Positions 52,513 through 60,733 of a stretch of DNA of 64,000 nt are shown piece after piece; positions within the stretch are counted from its first letter, which is position 1, and every line of letters begins with the position of its first letter. The notes under the pieces were generated by a model that was not told where the DNA came from, made no database searches, and saw only the letters and a program-made list of their open reading frames with translations. The stretch is taken from positions 310,001-374,000 of the forward strand of contig NZ_JTDW01000004.1 in assembly GCF_000943565.1 (NCBI RefSeq), read 5' to 3'. The translations under genes and the position numbers were made by a program. Origin of the DNA: Neotamlana sedimentorum (GTDB taxonomy: Bacteria; Bacteroidota; Bacteroidia; Flavobacteriales; Flavobacteriaceae).

Positions 52513-53643
52513 CTAATTGGCCTTCGATTTTATAGCCTCCATAATTTCTATTTTCTTACCATCTTTAAAAGCAACAACGAAGCAAGACCCATAACCTTTT
52601 TTCTTGGCTTCTTCTTCTAAGATTTTAGTTTGCTCATAATTAGTTGTATAACCGTAAAAATATTTATATAGATTTCCATCTTTTAATCGCGAAATATTAT
52701 CTAACCCATTAAAATTATACGGTTTTGTTTCGAGTGCTTTTGAACTTGCTGCTATTTGAATTTTAAAAACCACGTCGTTATTACTTGATATACCCTCGGA
52801 TGTATTAGAATTGTTTTCATATATAGTCCCAACATTACCGTCTAACTTCTTTTTATAATCTAAAATAGCATCCGTTATAGCTGAAGAAATTTGTAATTGC
52901 CCTCTTGAAGAATTTAAATAAGCACCTTCTTGTCTGTATGTTAAAAATCCTAACTCTACTAAAACACTAGGCATCACCGTTTGATGCAATACAATAAATC
53001 CAGCTTGCTTTACACCTCTGTTTTTACGCTTCAAATCATTAGTAAACTTTTTTTGAATAGCGCTTGCCAACATAATACTTTGATCTAAATACTCTTCCTG
53101 ACTTAAAAGAATACTCATTACCGATTCTGGAGAATTAGGATCGAAACCGTCATAGTTTTTTTCGTAATCGTCCTCCATGAATATAACAGAGTTCTCATTT
53201 TTAGCGACATTAAAATTGGTTTCATTTCTATGTGTTCCTAAAACAAAAGTTTCGGTACCATGAGCAGTCGACCCTGGCTTGTGTGCATTACAATGCACCG
53301 ACACAAACAAATCTGCATTCGCCTTATTTGCAATTTTACCACGTACAAAAAGGTCTACAAACTTATCGGTTTTTCTTGTGTATATTACTTTAATGTTTGG
53401 GTTTTTCTCTAATACCTTACCTACTTGTAAAACCACTTTTAAAGCAATATCCTTTTCTTTATAACCGCTTCCGGTATTCCCAGAATCCTTACCGCCATGA
53501 CCTGCATCAAGAACCACAACAAATTCTTTTTTTTGATTGGTTTTACTTTGTGCTGTAAATGAAGAAAATGTTAATACTATTATAAAGCATACGAAAAGGT
53601 ATACTCGTGGCGTTTTTAAAAGATGAATTTTGTTTTTTTTTAT
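52513..53643 (-). CDS. N-acetylmuramoyl-L-alanine amidase (start codon out of frame across A9)
   Basis: The domain opens VVLDAGHGGKDSGNTG and has VSVHCNAH and a catalytic-type Glu in VLVELGFL, as in Amidase_3 zinc amidases that cut the peptide from the glycan strand. The C-terminus has an SPOR-like segment (FKIQIAASSKAL). The open frame encodes a fine signal peptide (YLFVCFIIVLTFSSFTAQS) but has no ATG, GTG or TTG before a GTG at 53517, inside the amidase domain. The nearest upstream ATG, at 53653, is out of frame by one base across a run of nine A. With eight or eleven A it would be in frame. Confidence 0.85.
   Translation of the reverse strand: MKKNKIHLLKTPRVYLFVCFIIVLTFSSFTAQSKTNQKKEFVVVLDAGHGGKDSGNTGSGYKEKDIALKVVLQVGKVLEKNPNIKVIYTRKTDKFVDLFVRGKIANKANADLFVSVHCNAHKPGSTAHGTETFVLGTHRNETNFNVAKNENSVIFMEDDYEKNYDGFDPNSPESVMSILLSQEEYLDQSIMLASAIQKKFTNDLKRKNRGVKQAGFIVLHQTVMPSVLVELGFLTYRQEGAYLNSSRGQLQISSAITDAILDYKKKLDGNVGTIYENNSNTSEGISSNNDVVFKIQIAASSKALETKPYNFNGLDNISRLKDGNLYKYFYGYTTNYEQTKILEEEAKKKGYGSCFVVAFKDGKKIEIMEAIKSKAN
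53633..53641 (-). repeat. A9 homopolymer between the amidase ATG and its reading frame
   Basis: Nine T on the plus strand (A9 in the coding sense) lie ten bases after the ATG at 53653. Read as given, the ATG frame stops after twelve codons. Removing one A or adding two joins the ATG to the signal peptide and amidase domain. A sequencing error, polymerase slippage or phase variation would all fit. Confidence 0.8.
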
Positions 53644-53703
53644 TTAATTCCATGAATATTTATTTATAACACGGTTTATTTCAATTTTAAAATTTATATT
53701 TTT

Positions 53704-53735
53704 TTTGAAAGAATACGAATTAAAGCTAATATTTG
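53704..53735 (+). promoter_or_regulatory. Putative lptD promoter
   Basis: A TTTG -33 box is followed after 20 bp by AATATTTG, close to TAnnTTTG. This leaves a leader of about 75 nt before the TTG start at 53816. Confidence 0.5.
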
Positions 53736-53815
53736 CACTCAATAAAAACAGGGTATTTTATTAATTAAAATTTTTAATTAAATAATAAATCAATCCCAGA
53801 AAAATATATGTAATT

Positions 53816-56578
53816 TTGGCAATTCAAAAACCGAGCCATACTTTTACAAAAATACATTTAAAAGCGTTGCGTACAAACAACATTAAAATACTTTTTGCAC
53901 TAAGTTTTACAATGTTTATTAACATGTTAAGCTATGCTCAAGACATCCCGAAAAAGAAAGCCAGTATTAAGCGAACAGAAAAAGATGTTGTATTGAAAGA
54001 AACCGATTCGCTTACTACTTTAGAGCTTACGGATTTAGAAATTGAACAAGATTCTACGATAACTGACTCGGTTAAACCCAAAAAAGAATTACTAGAACAT
54101 AAGGTGGTTTACCATGCCGATGATTATACTAGATTTAGCCAAAAAGACCACAAACTCTATTTATACAATAATGCTTCGATTGATTATGGCGATATGAATA
54201 TTAAAGCCGGTATGATAATTATCGATCATGTAAACAGTACGGTTTACGCCAAAGGTATTGTAGATTCCACAGGAGCATACACACAAAAACCTGTTTTTAA
54301 ACAATCGAATAATGAAGTAGAACCAGATTCCATTTTATTTAATACAAAATCTAAAAAAGCATTAATTTACAATTCTAAAACCGCTCAAGGCGAAGGAACT
54401 GTTATTGCCAACATTACCAAAAAAGAAAACGATTCGGTTTACTTTTTAAAAAATGCTAAATATACTACTTCGGAAAATCTAGATGATCCAGAATATTATA
54501 TAAAACTTAGAAAAGCAAAAATTGTACCTGGAAAAAAAATAGTAACAGGCTTAGCCAATTTATTTATTTACGACGTTCCTACACCTTTAGGATTACCATT
54601 TGGATTTTTTCCACAAAGCGAAAAGCACACTTCTGGTGTTATTTTCCCAACATTTGGAGAAAATAATACACGTGGATTCTTTTTACAAAATGGAGGTTAC
54701 TATTTTGCCATAAACGATTATGTAGATTTGGCTGTAATGGGAGATTATTACACCAACGGCAGTTACGGTTTACGTATTGAAAATGCATATAATAAACGCT
54801 ATAAATACAGAGGAAACTTTGCCTTACGATACGAGAATTTAATTAATAGCGAACGTGGTTTTTCAGATTATTCTCGAAATTTAATTTATAACATTCGTTG
54901 GTCGCATAGTCAAGACTCAAAAGCAAGTCCGAGTTCCCGTTTTTCGGCATCTGTAAACTTAGGTAGTAGTCGTTATTATCAAAACTCAATTAACCAAGTA
55001 AATGCAGGATCTTATTTAAATAATACATTATCATCTTCTATCTCTTATTCTAAAACATTTTCTGGGGAGCCTGAAGTTAGCTATAGTTTAGCTGCAACAC
55101 ATTCTCAGAACTCCAATACTGAAGTTATTAATATGACTCTACCAACTCTACAAGCAAGTGTGGGTAGAATATACCCATTAGCACCAAAAGAAGGCTCTAA
55201 AAAAGGGTTAATTCAAAATTTAAACTTACAATATAATATTCGAGGAGAAAACCAAATTACAACTACAGATTCATTATTCTTTAAAAAAGAAATGTTTGAA
55301 GAAGCAAAATTAGGTTTCCAACATTCTATTCCTTTAAGCACAAACTTTAAATTGTTTAAATATTTTAGCATGAGTGCTAGTACAAGCTACAATGAGGTTT
55401 GGACTTTTAAAACTGTTAAAAAACAATTTGACGAGGTAAATCGAGAAGTAATTACCGACACGATTAACGGTTTTGATGCCTTTAGAACTTACAATTTTAG
55501 TACCAGTTTAGGAACTACTGTTTATGGTATGTTTAACTTTGAAAAGAAAGGTAAAAACCCAAAAATTCAAAAGATAAGGCATGTTATGAGACCTTCTATA
55601 AGTTATAATATCAATCCAGCTTTCGATCAATATTATGACTCTTACGAAGTGGTTAGTGCAGATGGTTTAACAACGAGTGATGTAGAATATACAAGATTTG
55701 AACAAAGCATTTTTGGAACACCAAATAAAAATTTTTCAAGCTCCATGGGTATTTCTTTAGCCAACAATTTTGAAGCTAAAGTTAGAGATAAAGATAGCAC
55801 CGCAACCGAACCCAAAACCATAAAGTTACTTAATAATTTAAACTTTTCTACAGCTTACAATTTTGCTGGAGACTCCCTGCAATGGAGCCCTATTAGAATG
55901 AGTGGAGGTACACAATTTTTTAACAACAAAATGAGTTTAAATTTTGGGGCAACTTTAGACCCGTATGCACTTGATAATAACAACAGCAAAATCAATAAAT
56001 TTAATATTGATAATGGTGGAAGTTTATTTAGACTTACAAGTGCTAATTTAACTGCAAGTTGGTCTATATCAAGTAAATCGGGAGACAAAAAAAATGATGA
56101 CGATAAGCAGCGGGGTATAAATGAAAATTTACAAAGCGGCGGTCGTGATGACGATTTATTTGGAGTACCACAAGATTTTGCAAACGACCAAATTCAAGAA
56201 AAAAAGCAAAAAGAGGATGATGTTCCCAAAGAATTCTATAATTTTAAAATCCCTTGGAATTTAAGACTCGCTTATGCGGTAAATTACTCGAATTCTGCCA
56301 GACAGAACGAAATATCGTCGCATTCATTAATGTTTTCTGGCGATGTTGAACTTACCGAAAATTGGTCGATTGGAGCATCTTCTGGTTACGATTTAAAAAA
56401 TGCAGGTTTTACCTATACACAACTACGTTTTGAACGTGAACTTATGAGTTGGCGAATGAATTTTAGCTGGATTCCATTTAGTTCGAATGCCTCTTGGAAC
56501 TTTTTTATCGGAATTAAATCTAGTTTACTATCCGATTTAAAATACGAAAAACGTCGTCAACCCGACCGATCATTATAA
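53816..56578 (+). CDS. lptD: LPS-assembly outer-membrane protein LptD
   Basis: This protein of about 920 residues places LPS in the outer leaflet. An N-terminal signal segment precedes an OstA/LptA-like jelly-roll region (about 105-230) and a large C-terminal barrel with aromatic strands. The motif NLFIYDVPTPLGLPFGFFP is the conserved Bacteroidota LptD turn. The start is TTG at 53816 because the ATG at 53808 reads directly into a stop; a later ATG would cut the signal sequence. A promoter-like pair lies upstream, and RidA follows 13 bp downstream. Confidence 0.92.
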   Translation: MAIQKPSHTFTKIHLKALRTNNIKILFALSFTMFINMLSYAQDIPKKKASIKRTEKDVVLKETDSLTTLELTDLEIEQDSTITDSVKPKKELLEHKVVYHADDYTRFSQKDHKLYLYNNASIDYGDMNIKAGMIIIDHVNSTVYAKGIVDSTGAYTQKPVFKQSNNEVEPDSILFNTKSKKALIYNSKTAQGEGTVIANITKKENDSVYFLKNAKYTTSENLDDPEYYIKLRKAKIVPGKKIVTGLANLFIYDVPTPLGLPFGFFPQSEKHTSGVIFPTFGENNTRGFFLQNGGYYFAINDYVDLAVMGDYYTNGSYGLRIENAYNKRYKYRGNFALRYENLINSERGFSDYSRNLIYNIRWSHSQDSKASPSSRFSASVNLGSSRYYQNSINQVNAGSYLNNTLSSSISYSKTFSGEPEVSYSLAATHSQNSNTEVINMTLPTLQASVGRIYPLAPKEGSKKGLIQNLNLQYNIRGENQITTTDSLFFKKEMFEEAKLGFQHSIPLSTNFKLFKYFSMSASTSYNEVWTFKTVKKQFDEVNREVITDTINGFDAFRTYNFSTSLGTTVYGMFNFEKKGKNPKIQKIRHVMRPSISYNINPAFDQYYDSYEVVSADGLTTSDVEYTRFEQSIFGTPNKNFSSSMGISLANNFEAKVRDKDSTATEPKTIKLLNNLNFSTAYNFAGDSLQWSPIRMSGGTQFFNNKMSLNFGATLDPYALDNNNSKINKFNIDNGGSLFRLTSANLTASWSISSKSGDKKNDDDKQRGINENLQSGGRDDDLFGVPQDFANDQIQEKKQKEDDVPKEFYNFKIPWNLRLAYAVNYSNSARQNEISSHSLMFSGDVELTENWSIGASSGYDLKNAGFTYTQLRFERELMSWRMNFSWIPFSSNASWNFFIGIKSSLLSDLKYEKRRQPDRSL

Positions 56579-56591
56579 TCTATATCGAATT

Positions 56592-56972
56592 ATGAAAAAA
56601 ATAATTACTACAACCAATGCACCTGCTCCTATAGGGCCATATAACCAAGCTGTTTTAGCAAATAACACATTATATATTTCAGGTCAAATTGCATTTAACC
56701 CAACCACGGGCGATTTAGTTTTAAACGATATAAAAACGGAAACTAAACAAGTAATGGAAAATTTAAAAGCCATTTTAGAAGCTGCTAATTTAGCATTCAA
56801 TCATGTAGTTAAATCTACTATTTTTATTAGTGATATGAATAATTTTAGTGATATAAATGAAGTTTATGGAAGTTATTTTGATGAAGAAACTGCACCAGCT
56901 CGTGAAACGGTAGAAGTTGCTAAATTACCTAAAAATGTAAATGTTGAAATAAGTATGATTGCAGCTATGTAA
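56592..56972 (+). CDS. RidA family reactive-intermediate deaminase
   Basis: This 126-residue protein starts IITTTNAPAPIGPYNQAV and has LYISGQIAFNP, VVKSTIFISDMNNF and the PARETVEVAKLPKN.VEISMIA end of the Rid/YjgF family. The catalytic Arg in ARETVEV is intact. It hydrolyses reactive enamine/imine intermediates from amino-acid metabolism. It lies 13 bp from lptD and is convergent with the hybrid kinase gene, 1 bp away. Confidence 0.95.
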   Translation: MKKIITTTNAPAPIGPYNQAVLANNTLYISGQIAFNPTTGDLVLNDIKTETKQVMENLKAILEAANLAFNHVVKSTIFISDMNNFSDINEVYGSYFDEETAPARETVEVAKLPKNVNVEISMIAAM

Positions 56973-56973
56973 T

Positions 56974-58392
56974 TTACACTACACCTTCTCCCGAATACTC
57001 ACGAAGTAAACTTTTAAGCTTTTCTACATCAATTGGTTTTGCTAAAAACTCATTAATTCCAGCTTCTTTTGCTTTAATAATATCCTCATCAAACGCACTT
57101 GCCGAAACCGCAATTATTGGTGTATTATTATTAATATATTTTTTAGTTGCTTTAATTTGCTTAGTTGCTTCGTAACCATCCATATCCGGCATGTAAATAT
57201 CCATAAAAATAATATCGAAATTTAAAACCTTGTATAAATCGATTGCTTCTAATCCGTTTTTAGCAAAAGTACATTGTGCCCCATGTTTTTCTAATAAAAA
57301 TTGAATAACTTTTTGATTCATTCGGTTATCCTCAGCAACCAGAACTTTAATTTTATTCAAGCTAATTCCTATATTTTCAGTAGAGTCTACCTCTGTTTTT
57401 ATATTTAGTGTCTTTTTAAGTTGTAAACTAAAATAGAAAGTAGACCCTTCATTCTCTTTGCTTTCTAGTTTTAATTCTCCCCCCATATTTTCAACCAAAT
57501 GATAGGAAATTGAAAGACCTACACCCCAACCTCTATACTCATTTATAAATTCATTTTTAAATTGATTATTTTTTGCATTTCCTAAAAAATATTTTATTTC
57601 TTCTGGTTTCATACCAATACCTGTATCTTTTATGTAAAAGCTAACTATTTGGTCGTCGTTAATTTCTATGGTTTGATCCACTATAATAGATATCTTACCA
57701 GAGTCGGTAAATTTAATAGCATTGTTAATAAGATTAATTAAGATAAGTTGAATACGTTCCGAATCGGCTATAACCAAAAATCTATCATTTTTCTCTTCAG
57801 ACAAAAACTCATATTCGAAATCTAAATCATGTTCCCAAGCTTGATATTCAAATACCTTAAAAAGATTACGTAAGTCTTTCTTTAAATCTACCGCTTTTTT
57901 ATTAAGCTCAAACTCGTTCTTTTTAATTTCCTCATTACTAACTACTAAATTAAAAAATTGCAACAAATGCTTTGATGAGTATTCGGCAATTTCAACCTTT
58001 AATAATTGGTCTTCATCTAAATCAGATTCAGACAACATTTTCAACATCCCTAAAATGGTATTTAAAGGTGTTCTAACCTCATAACTCATGTTTATAAGAT
58101 TTATTGATTTGTCTTCGAATATCTGTTCTGATTTAGCTAAATTCTTATTTAACTCTTGAATTCTTAATTTTTGACTTTTAGTAATAATATTACTTTTTAG
58201 CTGATTTTTTAAAAAAAACTGAAGTACAAAAACCTGAGTAACAGCAAGCACAAAAAGGATTACAGCAGTTGTTTCAACATTAAGTATGTTCTCCAAATAA
58301 CAATAAGCTATTGAAAAAATTACAATTATAGAAAATAAGACAAAATACGATAAAGTCCTTCTGTTCCTATTAAATTTTGAAGAAAACCCCAT
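56974..58392 (-). CDS. Hybrid histidine kinase/receiver with Tyr in place of the H-box His
   Basis: This 472-residue protein has two N-terminal transmembrane helices (about 14-33 and 43-61) and a dimerisation domain. The H-box reads MSYEVRTPLN, where S-H-E-x-R-T-P is usual, so the phospho-acceptor is Tyr104. The HATPase domain is complete (N-box LINLINNAIKFT, G1 DTGIGM, G2 WGVGLSIS). The receiver domain is also complete, with Glu354/Asp355, phospho-acceptor Asp398 and Lys452. It may be a pseudokinase, a phosphatase-only form or a receiver fed by another kinase. Confidence 0.9.
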   Translation of the reverse strand: MGFSSKFNRNRRTLSYFVLFSIIVIFSIAYCYLENILNVETTAVILFVLAVTQVFVLQFFLKNQLKSNIITKSQKLRIQELNKNLAKSEQIFEDKSINLINMSYEVRTPLNTILGMLKMLSESDLDEDQLLKVEIAEYSSKHLLQFFNLVVSNEEIKKNEFELNKKAVDLKKDLRNLFKVFEYQAWEHDLDFEYEFLSEEKNDRFLVIADSERIQLILINLINNAIKFTDSGKISIIVDQTIEINDDQIVSFYIKDTGIGMKPEEIKYFLGNAKNNQFKNEFINEYRGWGVGLSISYHLVENMGGELKLESKENEGSTFYFSLQLKKTLNIKTEVDSTENIGISLNKIKVLVAEDNRMNQKVIQFLLEKHGAQCTFAKNGLEAIDLYKVLNFDIIFMDIYMPDMDGYEATKQIKATKKYINNNTPIIAVSASAFDEDIIKAKEAGINEFLAKPIDVEKLKSLLREYSGEGVV

Positions 58393-58519
58393 TAATATTC
58401 ACATTTAAACAAACTTATCTATAAAATTTATAATTATCAAAAGTATTGGTTTAAATTGATTATTTTTAGGCAGATTTTTCAAATTTCATAATCTTCAAAA
58501 TAGATTTTCAATATTTTTT

Positions 58520-59560
58520 ATGCGCATAGAATACGATATAAAACTCGGCTTTAAAGACGTTATGTTTCGTCCAAAAAGGTCTACTTTAAAAAGCCGATCG
58601 GAAGTTAGTTTAGAGCGAGAATTTAAGTTTTTACATAGTCCTGAAACGTGGACAGGAATACCTATTATGGCTGCAAACATGGATACGGTAGGTACTTTTG
58701 AAATGGCCCTTGCTTTGTCTGAAAAAAAACTATTTACAGCCATTCATAAACATTATAGTTTAAGTAAATGGAATAATTTTACGTCAAACTTAACCAAGGA
58801 TAAAAACAATTTTATTGCTGTAAGTACAGGAATAGGACAAAATGATTCTGACAAACTTGCTAAAATTATTCAACAAAATCCAAATATTAAATTTATTTGT
58901 ATAGATGTTGCGAATGGATATTCTGAGCATTTTGCAAATTTTGTTAAACAAACAAGAGAACTTTATCCAAAAAAAGTAATTATCGCTGGAAATGTTGTTA
59001 CCGGCGAAATGGTAGAAGAGCTATTACTTTGCGGTGCAGATATTGTAAAAGTTGGTATTGGTCCAGGTTCGGTTTGTACCACACGCGTAAAAACAGGGGT
59101 TGGTTACCCCCAACTCTCTGCAATAATTGAATGTGCAGATGCCGCTCATGGTTTAGGAGGACAAATAATTAGCGATGGTGGCTGTACCACTCCGGGCGAT
59201 ATAGCTAAAGCTTTTGGAGCCGGTGCTGATTTTGTAATGCTTGGAGGTATGCTTGCCGGACATGACGAAAGTGGTGGGAAAATTATTGAAAGTAATGGTA
59301 AAACCTATAAACAGTTTTATGGTATGAGCTCATCTACAGCCATGGACAAACATGTAGGCGGCGTTGCTAATTACAGAGCAAGTGAAGGGAAAACAGTAGA
59401 AGTTCTATATAAAGGAGCTGTTGAAAATACGTTACAAGATATTTTAGGAGGAATTAGAAGCACCTGTACATATGTTGGAGCCTCTAGACTAAAAGAACTT
59501 ACCAAACGAACCACGTTTATTAGAGTGAACGAGCAAGAAAATACAATTTATTCGAAATAA
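58520..59560 (+). CDS. guaC: GMP reductase
   Basis: This 346-residue TIM-barrel enzyme reduces GMP to IMP with NADPH. The IMPDH/GMPR active-site loop [11 protein letters not shown] carries the catalytic Cys, and the start [21 protein letters not shown] together with the absence of CBS domains marks GMP reductase rather than IMP dehydrogenase. It leads directly into the KDG kinase gene, 29 bp away. Confidence 0.96.
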   Translation: MRIEYDIKLGFKDVMFRPKRSTLKSRSEVSLEREFKFLHSPETWTGIPIMAANMDTVGTFEMALALSEKKLFTAIHKHYSLSKWNNFTSNLTKDKNNFIAVSTGIGQNDSDKLAKIIQQNPNIKFICIDVANGYSEHFANFVKQTRELYPKKVIIAGNVVTGEMVEELLLCGADIVKVGIGPGSVCTTRVKTGVGYPQLSAIIECADAAHGLGGQIISDGGCTTPGDIAKAFGAGADFVMLGGMLAGHDESGGKIIESNGKTYKQFYGMSSSTAMDKHVGGVANYRASEGKTVEVLYKGAVENTLQDILGGIRSTCTYVGASRLKELTKRTTFIRVNEQENTIYSK

Positions 59561-59589
59561 GTTTTAACTTAGTATAAAACGACTAACAC

Positions 59590-60594
59590 ATGAAAAAAAT
59601 AATCACTTTTGGAGAGGTATTAATGCGTTTATCTCCTGAAGGAAACAAAAAATTTAAACAGGCTAATTTATTAGAATTTTATTTTGGTGGAACCGAGGTT
59701 AATGTAGGTATTTCAATTTCTAATTTTGGAGAACAAGTAAAACATATTAGTTGTGTTTCCAACGATTTTGTTGGAGATACAGCTTTAGCATATATTCAAA
59801 AATTTGGAGTAAGTACTTCGGCCATAGTGCGATCTCCAAGGCCATTAGGTGTTTATTTTCTTGAAGTAGGTGCAGTTATGCGTCCTAGCTCTATTTCTTA
59901 TAACCGTTCTCATTCTTCTTTTTCAGAAATAAAACCAGAAATGGTCGATTGGACAAAAATTATGAAAAATGCTAAATGGTTGCATTGGACCGGAATTACA
60001 CCAGCATTATCTCAAGGTGCTTATGATACTCTTAAAGCTGGTTTAGTAATTGCAAAAAAATTAGGTATTCCTGTTTCAACAGACCCAACTTACCGAAGTG
60101 GACTATGGAAATACGGTGGAAACCCACAAGAAGTTTTAACCGATCTCGTTTCTTATTCAACCATTTTCATCGGAGGAATTAATGAGATTAATGAAATTTT
60201 AGGAACAAGTTACGGTTACTCCAACGACGAATTTATAGAAGCTAGTAAATTACTGATGGAAACATTCCCTAATATTGAAAAAGTGTTCGATAAAATTAGA
60301 ACCGCAATTAATGCATCATGGCATAAAATTAGAGCCAGAATGTGGAATGGAAAAGAATTTCATGAAACTACCGACCTAGACATAACCCATATTATAGATA
60401 GAATTGGAACAGGCGATGCATTTGCTGCAGGACTAATCTATGGGTTACAGAAATATGATGATTGTAAAGCTATGGAATTTGCAAGTGCTGCATGTGCTTT
60501 AAAACACACTTACGAAGGTGATGTTAACCATGCCACAGTTGAAGAAGTTTCTGCAATTTTAGACGGCAATATTTCTGGCAGATTTAACAGGTAA
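59590..60594 (+). CDS. kdgK: 2-dehydro-3-deoxygluconokinase (PfkB family)
   Basis: This 334-residue sugar kinase has the PfkB N-terminal GGTEVNVGISISNFG motif and the C-terminal IGTGDAFAAGLIYGL motif with the catalytic Asp. Features such as FGEVLMRLSPEG match KDG kinase, which makes KDPG from 2-keto-3-deoxygluconate, the product of uronate or alginate breakdown. A PL7 alginate lyase lies elsewhere in the window, so a link to alginate use is plausible but not shown by linkage. Confidence 0.88.
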   Translation: MKKIITFGEVLMRLSPEGNKKFKQANLLEFYFGGTEVNVGISISNFGEQVKHISCVSNDFVGDTALAYIQKFGVSTSAIVRSPRPLGVYFLEVGAVMRPSSISYNRSHSSFSEIKPEMVDWTKIMKNAKWLHWTGITPALSQGAYDTLKAGLVIAKKLGIPVSTDPTYRSGLWKYGGNPQEVLTDLVSYSTIFIGGINEINEILGTSYGYSNDEFIEASKLLMETFPNIEKVFDKIRTAINASWHKIRARMWNGKEFHETTDLDITHIIDRIGTGDAFAAGLIYGLQKYDDCKAMEFASAACALKHTYEGDVNHATVEEVSAILDGNISGRFNR

Positions 60595-60673
60595 ATATTG
60601 TCATATCTACAAAAACATCTTTGTATAAATAGCAAATTAATAATAATAGGGTTTAAATTTTATTTAATTTTTT

Positions 60674-60708
60674 TTTGCATTTACAGGAAGTAAAAATTGT
60701 TTAATTTG
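60674..60708 (+). promoter_or_regulatory. Putative promoter of the transglutaminase/DUF2126 gene
   Basis: TTTG at 60674 is followed after 23 bp by TTAATTTG, one mismatch from TAnnTTTG, ending 25 bp before the ATG. Confidence 0.4.
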
Positions 60709-60733
60709 TAATTTAATAATAAAATTTATTTGC

